64,000 bases of DNA. Source: Liolophura sinensis. Taxonomy: Eukaryota; Mollusca; Polyplacophora; Chitonida; Chitonidae. Position numbers and translations under genes: made by a program. This document shows, one piece after another, positions 27,151-38,360 of this stretch (positions are counted from its first letter, which is position 1; every line of letters begins with the position of its first letter). The notes under the pieces are model-generated. The model was given only the letters and a program-made list of their open reading frames with translations, searched no databases and was not told where the DNA came from. The stretch lies in assembly GCF_032854445.1 (NCBI RefSeq), contig NC_088295.1, forward strand, positions 54,727,249-54,791,248, written 5' to 3'.

Positions 27151-30100
27151 AATAGCAAAGATGAATTAATGAATGGGCAAACGGGTGAACATTAACATTG
27201 TTTGACATGAACATGATTAATTTCCCTTGTATAAAACTGACATGGGCAGGAATTTCCAATTTTTTGCTCTGTAATAGAGTCATACAAGTTTTTAAATATC
27301 AACAGCTGTATTCAGGGAATCAGCAGGGAGTCATCTCGGGTGGGTGTAATATCACTTTGCAGTATAATGGTAATGTTTTACGGCCATTTTATGGACCACA
27401 GCGGGTCACCAATCGGGTAACACGGGAGGTTTGGACTGAAGAGTACCGTCAGGGGAGAAAACTCAATTCCAGATAATTGAAATAGTTATTTCCTCTCTTC
27501 CGTCCAATAATAAGTCAAGGGGGTGCAACACCAATGTCGACAAATTGATCTCTGATGACATTCGTGTGATCCCTGGACGTAGTGGGCTTTCAGAAGACCG
27601 GCCTCATGGTGAGGACTACTGCTACTGTATGCTGTATGTTCACACTTACCACTGCCATCAGTGGCACAAGATTGTTGTACAAACGTTATTGCCCTCTTTT
27701 CTGGCCCACGCACAGCCACGTATTGGTGAAATGGTGACCAAAGACTGATAATAATCCATCAGATATCCAAAATCTCGATCTGGATCAACGCCAAATTTTA
27801 ATGGATACGTCCTCAGTCCAAAGACAACCTGTGTACAAAATTTCATCCAAATCCCTGCATAACTTTTTCCGTATAGTTGCTGACAGAAGACAGACATAAA
27901 AACACCACCTTTAGAGGAGGAAATAAAGTAGACCAATACACCTTTGATAATCTTGTAAAAGTCAGCAAAATATCAAATAAAGGTTGGCTACTTAATTTCA
28001 ATATATTTGTTGAAAGCAGCCTCACAGGGTCGCCTAGACACATACTCGAGGTTGTTTCCTTCGCTGGATTGAGAGGCTCAAATCAGTTTGTTCCTAAACT
28101 CCTTGTTTAGTGAGCGTTAATTCAGAGCGTTACAGAGGCAATCACTACTTAGTTCCCAGATGGCATTCTAAAGTAGGCATATCGTGAAAAAACGAATATC
28201 TCCACAATAACGAGGCCGCCAGTCAAAGCTTCAAGCAGGTCTCCGCGACAGGCATCATTTTGTTCTTAAAGTCAACTTCAGTAGTAGCTTTTCGGATTTT
28301 GCATGAGGTTAAACCGTTTCGAGGTTGACACTGATAGGCGGTTTTCTCCTATCATAACGACAAAGTAGTGCCGCTGTTGACTGAAGGTGGCATTTCTTCT
28401 GCAGAAACCAAGTTTGTACTGGGCATGGAGCGGCAGACAGAATGGAGATATGTCTAAATAGCCAGTAGAAAATATTTTAAATACAGGTTGCAACATTTTT
28501 CCAGTTAAGTCTTGTTCAGATTCTCCTGTTTCCCTTAACTTTTCGGGAATACATATTTCAATGACATTGGTAGATTTTCGTAAGAATTATTATCTATATT
28601 TTTTTGTTCATTCTTCCAATTTTGCTGGAAATTTTACTTTCGCACAGACTGCATTCATATAAAAGTCCTATTAGTAAAGAAATTAATTTACTGACAGGTA
28701 ACAAAGTTTTACTAGTTACATTTTTGAGGTCAAAACTAATAAATATTTCGGGTTAAATTCTGACATTGCCTGCACAGTTTCAGAATTCCCTAGCTTTTTT
28801 GTGCATTTTTGTTCAGGCGCCAAAAAACGTTCTCGGGCGAGCTTACCCTTTCATTGAAAACTGTTTCCGCCAGTATGTCATGATTAAGTTCGTAACAAAT
28901 ATCCATAAGTGAGAAATTGCTGGGATATTGTGAAAGTTTTAAAATGATTTCTTCAGCTCCTTGTGTCTCATTATAAAACAAAAAGTCTTCTTATAGAAAT
29001 TTAGAAAATGGACTACTAAATATAGCTGCATGGCGTAATCTTCATTAGTGGGGAAATTTTGGTTTTTCCTTTTAATTGTTTTTACCAAAGCTCTTCTGGC
29101 TTTTTTTTTTTGGTTTAATTTGTTGGCTTTACTTTAATCAGCTATTGGTACAGTTTGGAGCAAGTGCCATAGGGATTATTGTGTTCCTCGTTACTTATTC
29201 CGATCACGCTTTTAGACTAACCGGTTCTAATCACAAGACGCTACCAGAGGAAATGTTTGTGCGAAAAGACAGCTGCTATGTAAACCCCCTTGACATCATC
29301 GAGTGGTAAACAATTATCCAATTTGTTCCTGAACATTTGCATTAATGAGATATTTTGAACGTTGAATTGTCGATGCAACCAATTTGGCCCTAACCTCAAA
29401 GTCATCAGAGGAAATTTCAAAGTCCTATCGACTTTCATTTCAATACAGTAATCTAGCACTATTTATTCCGTTTTTCTGTAAATATTCGCATTTCTTTGAA
29501 TAAAACCATAGCAACACGGTTATATCTATGAGAGGACGTTGACTCTAGGACTTTGTACAAAGGATGGTTGTTGGTGAACGGTCTACATCATTGTCAACAT
29601 TAGCATAATTTCAATACAGATGACAACATAAAGCAAAACTGACACAAATTTTCTCCAAGCGTCAGACCGATGGCTGTACTATGAGTTCCCATGTTAAATG
29701 GTGACCGTATCACGGCAACACCAGGATCATAATGTCTTTTCTTGCGGATCGGTGTTGGATGATTAAAGGAGAAAGAACTTAAAAACATGAAACTATGCTG
29801 AAAAGAGCACATTTTTTTCTATCTGGCGGTGCCTGCTGCAGCATTTTGCGATTTTTCCTCGCCATACACGTAAAGCCTGTAAACGGAAAAGATGGCATAA
29901 ATCGCTGAGTCCATCGCGTCCTCCATATACATCCGTTATTTTATGCTGGTGGTGTGTTGCATCTCAGTCAGTGAGAGTCGTTAAAACTGCCGGCTTGTTC
30001 GTGTAAACTCGAAACCGACGTCCAACATTCCGGTTTCCCGATCGTCAACTGTACTGTTCGCGACCTTCTGGGAAGAAGAGTTCTACCGGAGATGTACAAA

Positions 30101-30310
30101 CAGCACTCCAGCGGTTTCCGACGGCAATTCTCCTCCTTTTGGGCAGTCCAAAAGGAGTCGCCCACAGCGGATTTTGGCGCTGGCTTTATTTATAATTTAT
30201 CAACTTGAGGTACATATTAGAATTTTTAAAGGCATACACCTGAGAGCAAATGCATAATCTTTTCAATGGTAGTTGATTGATATTTAAATTTTTTTCTCCT
30301 TTAAGTGAGA
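27151..30310. other. Gene-free stretch upstream of the neuropeptide gene
   Basis: No exon is confidently seen. I searched here for a signal-peptide exon ending in phase 1 that would splice to 30,361. The candidates were too short or in the wrong phase (for example the ATG near 29,943, which would give only about 10 residues). Confidence 0.4.
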
Positions 30311-30314
30311 TACT

Positions 30315-31211
30315 ATGCTTAAACCCGTTGAATGGCTTATTTTTTTTTGTTTCCTTGCAGGCAAATGTTCGGGCGAGTGGTCACTGCAAGCTTGCTTGGG
30401 AGGTAAGCTGTGCGAAAATGGCGTGGTACATTTGGATTAGATTAAATATATGCATAGGATCTGTTGTTCAGAAATCTGACGAAACAGGCCTCATTGCAAC
30501 CAGGACCTTCGAAATAATCTGTGACCACTGGATAACACGTTATTGTTCATATACAATGGACAACAGAAAATTGTAAAGCCTTCGATTAGTAGTTCTTCGA
30601 CCAAGCGAGGTTCTCTGGTAAGCGTTGTGCGTAAGAAACTACACGAAAGAATTGGCTTTTCAATGGCCATAGAAAGTGCACGTGAAGCAGCTGTCTGGAA
30701 AGGTTCTTTAGATTTCTCCACTTTTCATCTTGACACACTCTCCGAGTAAAGTCTTTCGTTGAATGGTTTCCGCATTGTGCTGAAGCTATTGTGCCCACAA
30801 GAACGAGTACTTGACCCACTAGAATGTCGTTATTTGCTTACAGGAAATGGCAAACGGTCCGGTGTGGACGGATTTTCCAAAGATGACATTGCCGGCAACT
30901 CAGAGTTCTTAAAACGCCTCCTCTTACCCGAGAACCCGCCTCAAGGCTATCGGCAAGACGAAGCAGAAGATATCCCAAGGGAATCCTGGTCCACCAGCCA
31001 GCTGGATGAAGATTACTTAAACCAATCACCCAAACCAGATGTCATGTACCAGTTGCTGCAAATACTCGGCCGGTTGAAAAAGGTAGACATTTACACAAAA
31101 GATGGAGTCTGTTCAGGAACAATTGAAACCAGACTTTTTGATTGTTTTTCGTCTCACGAAAATGAATTTAGCATTCAAAGAAAAGATACAATTTTCAGCA
31201 CATCCAATTAA
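30315..31211 (+). CDS. GGN-amide (GGNG/CCHamide-related) neuropeptide precursor
   Basis: Seen: exon 30,361-30,402 (phase 1 donor gtaagc) and exon 30,844-31,211 (acceptor ttacag) join to read KCSGEWSLQACLGGN then GKR. Two Cys are separated by eight residues, followed by GGN, an amidation Gly and a dibasic cleavage site. Known: annelid GGNG excitatory peptides and their gastropod relatives have this C-x8-C-x-GGN pattern and a disulfide ring. They are secreted peptides acting on muscle or gut through GPCRs and are related to arthropod CCHamides. After KR follows an acidic spacer with another possible site (FLKR) and a C-terminal PDVMYQLLQILGRLKK block. The 5' end is ambiguous. The frame runs back without a stop to ATG 30,315, giving a short hydrophobic leader (MLKPVEWLIFFCFLAG). 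However, the same bases form a strong polypyrimidine acceptor ending in CAG at 30,360, so the leader may lie in an upstream exon. The 3' end is either TAA 31,209-31,211 or a donor near 31,082. The intron interrupts the mature peptide at its GG. Confidence 0.75.
30361..30402 (+). CDS. GGN-amide precursor exon carrying the peptide core
   Basis: Forty-two bases encode KCSGEWSLQACLG plus one base of the next Gly codon, followed by a consensus donor GTAAGC. The acceptor would be TTTCCTTGCAG. If the upstream ATG at 30,315 is used instead, this exon simply starts further 5'. Confidence 0.7.
30844..31211 (+). CDS. GGN-amide precursor 3' exon (processing site and C-terminal spacer)
   Basis: It starts after TTGCTTACAG and completes Gly, then reads N-G-K-R, giving the amidated terminus. 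The frame stays open for about 120 codons to TAA. A possible donor GTAGAC follows the GRLKK codons (31,082). The part beyond that is less biased and may be intronic. Confidence 0.65.
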
Positions 31212-31420
31212 TAGTCGCTACATTTGTGTTATTGTGTGCGTACAACTATACATTATCAGAAGTACAGAAAAGTAAACCGTTTATAGACGGGAAATGTCCC
31301 ACATATTAGACTATACCGTTGGCAAACAACATACTCTTAATAGTTTATTTTAATGGCAACAGCGGCAATACTGTTCACCCTGTCGTTAAATATGTCACTC
31401 TCACAATGTAAAACGTGTAG

Positions 31421-31612
31421 CTTTTACAATATCTTAACTCTCTGTTCCATTTGAAAGCTTCTAGGGACAGAATGATGTCAGTTACGTTGTGATGGCTCGA
31501 CACACAGGGTGCTCACAGCTTTTACAATATCTTAACTCTTTGTTCCAGGTGAAAGCTTACAGGGACAGAATGATGTCAGTCCCATTGTGATGACTCGACA
31601 CACAGGGTGATC
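31421..31612. repeat. 98-bp tandem duplication
   Basis: Units starting CTTTTACAATATCTTAACTC at 31,421 and 31,519 are about 90% identical through GACAGAATGATGTCAGT and CTCGACACACAGGGTG. A two-copy tandem duplication, about 200 bp beyond the neuropeptide stop codon. Confidence 0.88.
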
Positions 31613-34043
31613 AGCTTTAACCCTCCGAGAAGAGCAATGACAAAACAGTTCAAGATTTCCATATTTTCCTTGACGATTCAAATAACTGGGCGATAGATGA
31701 AAACAATTTTATGGACGTGCACTTATGCTTAAAAAACTACAGTGGATGGATTTTCAAAAGATTCTATATTATTTGGGAAACCTTAAACTTAAACCCCTGG
31801 AAGAACTTTCTCGCCCTTTGTTCAAGGCTTTCTTAAATTTACCTGTGAAACTCCTGAGCATTCTGTTTAAAGATTCTATTAATCTTCTTCGTCTTCTTCA
31901 AATCGATAATTCCCATTCACTGACAAGTGTCCATGATAGTCAGTAGCCTACCGTTGCATGTCCGAAAAGTGACACTTTCAATAACAATCCGGATAAGCCG
32001 AGGTTAGGTTTTCGCTTTGACCTGTTTTCTGACAAACCCGTTGTCGTGTAGGTGAGTAGGACAGTGAATCCATCTCAAAGCGCTCTTAATGCTATGGCAA
32101 TTTCAAAAATCAGGTTTGCTCTGTAACATAAAGGGTGCCTCACTGAGTGTAATATTGTAGCGGAAATCAGAGTAAGTGACCATACAGATAGCTATTGTGT
32201 TTCCCCAGGAACGGGTGGGCTGAATGTAGGCATGTACACACTTTGCCTCCACAAAGGTGCAGGCTGTTGAAGCCCCATGTGAGTGACAGCTCCACAGGGA
32301 TGTTCCGCAGAGACTGATCAGACTGGCATTGTCAATGGCTCCCTTTCGTAGCGTCAAATGTTGATGTTTCCGGACACAGAGATCATAAGGCAGGAAGCCG
32401 CGTTGACGTACTTTCTGATCCCACCTCTCTTTCCAAAAATTACTTGTATTGGGACCAGTTTAGTTCCCATAAGGAATTTGCTACTTAAGACTTCATATAC
32501 ATTCCTTGCCTACCGACCCTAATGCGATACTGGCATAAATCTCTCTTGAGTACGAACCGGCGGCAGCTTGCGTTGCTTGCATGCAAATGGTAAATGTCAA
32601 AAAGGCACTCAAATATTATGCCAGAACAAAAGAAAAAATTCTGACCTGTTAGAAATTTAATAAAGGCAAGTGGACCTGGAACTGTCGCTTTGGATAAGAG
32701 TCATGGGGTTAAATGAATTGCCTAAATTGGTAATGGCAACTGTGCTCTGCCCTCTTTCTACATAGACAATACCCAAACAAAGACTTGTTAACTCAAATGT
32801 GTAATAGAACATACCTTACGAACTAACTTCAGGAGAGATTGTGTTGTAAACTAAGTAAGAGCTAGGTGTTGTAATTTAAGCCGCATGTGCTTTAAAGATA
32901 ACGCATTGTTAATTCTGCACATATTTGTCTTGTGTACATATTGCCGAAAAAATAAAAAAAATGGACTACCTTTTGTCGATATGAAGACAAAAAAACACTA
33001 TGGTTGATAAATCGGAATTCAGCTTTTAGTTTTGTCAAAATTAATGTTTTGAAAAAGTGGAATTTTGTTGAAATAACAGAGTTGATGTTTCCAAAAAGCT
33101 GTTATGTTAGTAACGCTGGTATCTCTTTCAAAGCGAGAACATGTGTGATGTTAAAAGAAATCTAGAATTGCATTGAGCATATGTGATAATCTGCATCTAG
33201 GTCTATTTTAGGTACAGTAAGCAGCCAAATCAACAATATTCAGTAGTTTGTCTTGTAACCTTTCCTTGCATGAAAAGGAAATGAAAACTCCCTTAGAAAT
33301 GCACAACTAAAAAACAATTAATTTGGATATAACTTATGTTCTCTGAGAAAACGGAAAACACCATTCCGCATAAATGAATAAGGTTTCATCAATCAGTGGA
33401 GGAATGTAGAGGTACAATTGCATTCATTTCATTGAGTGAGATGTCGAAAAAATTCCAGAACTGGAATGCAGTGGTTAAAGATAACTTCTTACGCAAATGT
33501 TTGCATACTACCAGGTTCAGTTTCCACAAAAGACATTTCATTATTGGTAGATGTTGTTTGTTTTGATCCGCCATTCATTTTATGCTGTGCGTGATGTCTG
33601 CGTCTCAATTTCTGGTAAACAATGTTTGTTTGTTTTTTATTGGTGAATATAATGAACTTCTATTCAAAATAAATGTGTACTGGCCTTGGCGTGCATGACT
33701 GGTTGTCACAATAAAGGTTGCATTTGGAGCTACGTCGGGGAAATCTGGCAGCGTTTGTTGTGTTAGTTGTTTAATCTCGGTGGCATATATAACGGGTATA
33801 TATAGTGGTTAAGGGTGATATCGACCTTTTCGAGGACTGAGTCAGCAACTGAGTCGTGCTGAAGAATATGTCTCTTATTTATGTTATCACGGTAAACTTA
33901 GTCTGAATATAGAATTGAGTGGAACGGTTGGAAAAGCGGCACCGATCCTGACGTCACAAAGACCCTAACTTAGGGCCACAGACGAGCACATGACTAAATT
34001 GCGTAAGATTATTGCAGCACACGGTTTGAATGCCAACAGAACA
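31613..34043. other. Gene-free stretch with weak open frames
   Basis: Two unrecognised open frames are noted. One is a leucine-rich 73-codon ATG frame on + at 31,725-31,946. The other is a Cys-rich frame on - at about 32,103-32,430, described separately. No repeats are recognised. Confidence 0.4.
32103..32430 (-). CDS. Possible Cys-rich exon, unrecognised
   Basis: The minus strand is open for about 108 codons down to a TGA. It includes a Cys-rich stretch (SLCGTSLWSCHSHG, TACTFVEAKCVHAY) and an N-glycosylation-type NIT. Preceding it is TAA with only a weak AG acceptor. Length alone is not significant in 64 kb. The even amino-acid composition is suggestive of a secreted or extracellular segment, but no family is recognised. 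Confidence 0.2.
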
Positions 34044-34064
34044 CCCCCCCCCCCCCCACCCCCC
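34044..34064. repeat. Poly-C tract
   Basis: Fourteen C, one A, then six C. The G-rich opposite strand could form a G-quadruplex. Confidence 0.85.
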
Positions 34065-34303
34065 GCTTCTTCCCCCGGTGCCTAAATGAGGCGGTTTCCA
34101 AGCTAAGTAAAAATACACTATTCTCCGCAGCAGTGCTTTTGGACTACATCTTTCACAACTATACATAAAGTGATGTAATGCCGAGGACAAAATATTTTTA
34201 CCGTTCAGATCGCCTTGTTTAAGAGAGGCTGACAAGCAAAAATGTCTGCAAAAAAAGCAGGTACGTAGTTTATCGAACACGTCACAGTATATTGTTGACA
34301 GAC

Positions 34304-35190
34304 GTCAAATCTGCTTTCTTGGGAATAAGTTGTTGAATCTACTCTCTTGGAAATGAGGTGTCAAATCTTCTTTCATGGGAATGGGCTTTCAAATCAGATC
34401 TCTTGATAATGAGGTGTCATGTCTCCTTTCCTAGGAATGAGGTGCCACATCTGCTGTCTTTGGGATAGGGTGTCAAATCTGCCCTCTCGGCAATGAGGTG
34501 TCAAATCTCTTTATTTCGAAACGAGCTGTTAAATCTGAGCTCTTGGGAATGAGGTGTTAAATTTGCTCTCTCGGGAGTGACATGTCAAATCTCTGTATTT
34601 CCAAATGAGGTATCAAATCTGCTCTCTCGGGAATGAAATGTCAAGTTGGCTTTCTTGGGAATGAGATGTCAAATCTTCTCTCTTTGGGATAAATTGTCAA
34701 ATCTGCTCTCTTCAACTCAAGTGTCAAATCAGGTCTCTTGGACTGAGGTGTGAAATGTGCTTTTATTGAGAATCAGATTTCTTATCAGTGCTCCTGAAAA
34801 TGAGGTGTCGATTCAGCTCTCTTGGACTGAGGGGTTAAATGATCTATGTTGAGAATGAGGTGTCAAAATTGTTTCTTGAGAAGGAAGTGTCTAATTTGCA
34901 TTCTTGTAAATCGGGTCTCAAATTTGCTGTCTTGGACTAAGGTGTCAAATCTGATTGCTTGAGAATAGAGTTTCAGTCAGCGTCAGCTGTCTTGGAAATG
35001 AGGTGTTAAATTAGCACTCTTGTCAATGAAAGCCAAATCAGCTCTCTTGCGAATGATGGGTCAAACCTGCTCTTTTGAGAATAAGAGGTTAATTTCTACT
35101 ATCTTGGGAATCAGGTGTCAAATCAAATCTCTTGGGGAATGAAGCGTCATATCTGCTTTCTTGGAAATGAGGTGTAAAATTTGACACTAT
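34304..35190. repeat. 28-bp minisatellite, about 31 degenerate copies
   Basis: The unit resembles GTCAAATCTGCTCTCTTGGG plus AATGAGGT. The first six units from 34,304 are each exactly 28 bp, and the phase is kept with point changes for roughly 880 bp. Since 28 is not a multiple of three, a coding role is unlikely. Divergence among units shows it is not recently homogenised. Confidence 0.9.
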
Positions 35191-36960
35191 TGTTTGGTGT
35201 TTGGTTAACGATTAAACCATAATCCATCCACATAAAACAAGGTATTGTGTTTTGATGTGTATTTGAGAGCAAGAAAGGAGGCTAGTTGTCTTTGCACCAT
35301 ATGTGTACTTCAGGGACGGTGCCTGTTTATTATAAAAACAGGCTTGTGGTTTACATGTTTCCTTTGCTATCACCAGCAGTATTCGAGAATTCGGTTTGTC
35401 TTTCTTTTATTAACTGTTTTTACGAAATGAGCGTAATTCAATTGAAATAGTTGGCGTTTCATCTATTTTACTGTTAATAAATAAATAAATTAATTAATTA
35501 ATTAATTAATACACTAAGTTCATCTATGTTGGTTTGGCTCATTAGATTATATTTGGTCAACAGATGAATGGATCGGGTATTTGTACAATAAATGGCTTTT
35601 CAAATGAAGTGCCTTTTCCCGTGCAATGGCGACCCAGGTCCAAGCTGGACGGACCATTGTTCTCTTGTGACATTTGAGTACTACGTTTACGTTCCCATTG
35701 TGCTCAGCAATCGTGATCACAAAGATAGGAGTGAACAATGGACTTCAGGGCTGAGATACGCGTTATTTAGGCCGGAAAGATTCCCTATTACCAGCACATC
35801 ACTCGACAACACATGTCACATTTCACATATCAGAGATTTTTTTTTTATCTGAATTGTAATTTTATCCCCAGTTCTTCTAACACATAGCAACAACTATAAA
35901 TGTATTTGGTAAAACATAATTGCTGCAATGAAAAATGTGTCTATAGCCCAGTTCATGTACTACAGTATCGGAAACTGGTATTGCAAAGTTTACTAACGAA
36001 ATCATCAAGATGTCCCTTTTCTTTAAAACTATGGTCATAGCCTTCGTGCAGACAGTAAAGGCCGATGGCCCACAAGCGCAAGATATCTACCGCCTACTTT
36101 TTTATGTCGTCTTGAACACAGGTTCATCGTTAAGAGAATGGCTCACGCTAAAAACTCAGGTGTCGGCAAATTGAGCGAATTAGAGAGCTGTATGCTTATC
36201 GCAACTAAACAAATCCAACAACACAGCCAGTTATAGAAATCTGGTCGTGGTAGAACTAGAGTGGTAGAAGGCCCCGATTGTTAAGACTGACACGTATGGA
36301 GGACCACTGCGTACTTTATACAGCCACGTGAGTCTTTATCACAAACACAAATACATCTCAGTCAGTCTACTATATGGCAAAATGTTTTAACCTACATGTA
36401 TAAGCCGCCGTCAACGATAACCTTAAAACGTTGTGAATGCGTTCAAGATAATCTTTTAGAGGTTAGATGATGACATTCTGAGGTTGTGCAGTAGGGTACC
36501 ACCGTGTCAGTTACATGTAGGTGTCTGAAGACACTTTGAGGGAACACCTGAGGGTCATCCACACAGCCTGAGGTACACAATGGAACACTAGAGGGGCATC
36601 AATGCACAGCTGTTACGTCCATGTCCTAAATGCGATACATTTCTTCTGACCTCAGGAGTGGATCTTCTCCATGTGGTGTTCAACTGTTCATGTGGTGTTA
36701 ACAAGTACAACTGAAATGTACTATTAGTGCATGGGATACGGACCTTTAGGATTGCGACCGATTAGGTGGGTTGAGTTCAGAGACATAGTCACATAGTTGA
36801 GAAGCGCAATGTTCTTAATCTTAACAAGAGACATCTTATCTGCTCCCACATAAATGAACAGAAGTTCGAGAGCCATAATTTAAAAGAGACCTTTAATTAG
36901 GAATGAACTGACGTTGAAAATGTGGCGTAAGTGAAGTTGTTCATAGAATTACAGAAATAC
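35191..36960. other. Gene-free stretch upstream of the TECR-like gene
   Basis: Contains a (TAAA)/(TTAA) microsatellite at about 35,477-35,510. I found no exon encoding the ubiquitin-like domain that usually precedes the TECR membrane domain, but I could not exclude a short one. Confidence 0.4.
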
Positions 36961-36967
36961 TGCGGCC

Positions 36968-37723
36968 ATGGTATCTTTACGCTCAGACAGTACCAGAGGT
37001 TTGAACCCGGTACCTATCACTTCTGTCACATATCTAGGAGCAATCGTCGTCTTTTTACTGGGTAGCAATCTGCGTGGGTTACCAGAGTTCAAACAGCCGG
37101 GCCCTGGAGCTTGGTTACCAGAGACTCTCTCCAGTGCCAGTCACATCCCCACCTTTATCACCATGGCAGCTTGGGGAGAACATTACGTACGTCGCTTTGC
37201 AGAGGTGTTGTTTGTGCATAACTACAAACGCAAAATGACATGGGTGGAGAGTTTTGGCGCACCGCTATATTACTGGCTATTCGGCTTTTTTATTGGCTGG
37301 TCCGTTAACTACAAGCTCTCTTACCACAGCCCTCATTTGGGATTTTACTGTGCCGGATTAGCTTTGTTCATCGCTGGCGAAGTAGGTAACTGTGTTTGTC
37401 ACGTGATGCTTAAAAACTTAAGGAAACCACCAGATTCAGCCGATGAGACGCCATCTTTGCCAACCTCCAGCCACGTTATTCCTCGTGGATTTCTGTTTGA
37501 ACTGGTCTCGTGTCCCCACTACTTCTGTGAGATTGTTACCTGGTTTGGATTCCTCATGATGACGTTTACATTAGCAGTGGCTTTGTTCCTTCTGGCCTCC
37601 GTTATAACTCTGATTTCATTATCAAAGGACAAACATAAAGCCTATACAGATGAGTTTAATGGAGACAACGGCAAGGAAATGTACCCACCATCTAGAAAAG
37701 CACTCATACCTTTTATACTTTGA
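36968..37723 (+). CDS. TECR-like trans-2-enoyl-CoA reductase family membrane protein, intronless
   Basis: A single 251-codon frame starts at an excellent Kozak context (GCGGCCATGG), with an in-frame TAG about 20 bases upstream. The family (TECR/Tsc13, steroid 5-alpha-reductase C-terminal superfamily) carries out the last NADPH-dependent step of very-long-chain fatty-acid elongation in the ER membrane. Diagnostic segments: HYVRRFAEVLFVHNYKRKM (res 72-90), a GEVGNCVCHVMLKNLR block (137-152), LVSCPHYFCEIVTWFGF (179-195) and the C-terminal KHKAYTDEF ... YPPSRKALIPFIL. Tyr185 aligns with the catalytic Tyr reported for human TECR (Tyr248). Hydrophobic segments near 17-33, 96-113, 121-140 and 193-218 fit a multi-pass protein. 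Odd points: the N-terminal ubiquitin-like domain of canonical TECR (~308 aa) is absent, and there are no introns. It may be a retrocopy, a short TECR-like paralogue, or the last exon of a longer gene (AATTACAG just upstream could be an acceptor). The intact frame and conserved motifs argue for function. Confidence 0.85.
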   Translation: MVSLRSDSTRGLNPVPITSVTYLGAIVVFLLGSNLRGLPEFKQPGPGAWLPETLSSASHIPTFITMAAWGEHYVRRFAEVLFVHNYKRKMTWVESFGAPLYYWLFGFFIGWSVNYKLSYHSPHLGFYCAGLALFIAGEVGNCVCHVMLKNLRKPPDSADETPSLPTSSHVIPRGFLFELVSCPHYFCEIVTWFGFLMMTFTLAVALFLLASVITLISLSKDKHKAYTDEFNGDNGKEMYPPSRKALIPFIL

Positions 37724-37994
37724 GAGTTTTCCTCAAGGCTCTCATCGATACATTCTAAACATTAATCTGTTAATTTTAGCAGAAAGTCTGTTGTCTGAGT
37801 GATGCTAGAACGTGTTCTGTTATTATAACACAATATTTTTTACCTTTGAACTGTATTTTTTAGATTTTTTGGTAGTTAACAAAGTACGAAGGAAACATGT
37901 TTGTGTATCTATTTTACCCTCCTGGCACCAGTTGAATAACATACTTAAAGGAAAAGACCTCTAAAAATCGAAGTAGGCGTTCCTAAACAGTACA

Positions 37995-38360
37995 CGTGAA
38001 ACTATGAATATATATTCTTTCATTTATTTTTTCAGATTTGTGTGAAAAGATTTGAATTTTAAGGTGGGATTACAGTTTAGGAACTCTGACGTCACAGGAA
38101 GTTTTCCAACCCTCATCACAACACTGAATGTTGGAATGAATCTTTTCACCCATGAGTAAAAGATGACTGAAACAATGTTCTCAAACATTCCTTCTTTCTG
38201 GTGAACATCAGGAAAGAAATGGTGATGTGACGTCAGAGTTCCTAGATACCGTCAATATGGCCCATAAAGCCCACCATAGTATTCAAAAATTTAAATGCCT
38301 TTCAACATTCTTAAAAAATCTGAAAAACATAAATGAAAGTATTTTTACACAGTTTTCAAT
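37995..38360. mobile_element. ~350-bp palindromic fold-back (MITE-like) element
   Basis: A perfect 19-bp inverted repeat, TAGGAACTCTGACGTCACA, lies at 38,078-38,096 with its complement at 38,226-38,244. Weaker pairing extends outward (CTTTCATTTATTTTTTCAGATT at ~38,017 against AAATCTGAAAAACATAAATG at ~38,316) and inward (ATCTTTT/AAAAGAT around 38,152). The whole is an imperfect palindrome. The inner repeat contains TGACGTCA, the CREB-type palindrome. It has no transposase, so it would be non-autonomous. It lies about 270 bp after the TECR-like stop. Confidence 0.7.

Noticed and set aside
29787-29905. ATG frame with a leader-like start (MLKRAHFFLSGGACCSILRF)
   Set aside because: Available donors (GTAAAG, GTAAAC) are in phase 0, which does not join to the phase 1 peptide exon.
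29943-29975. Short ATG frame (MLVVCCISVS) ending at a phase 1 donor, a possible leader exon for the neuropeptide
   Set aside because: Phase fits, but ten residues is too short for a signal peptide and an in-frame stop precedes the ATG.
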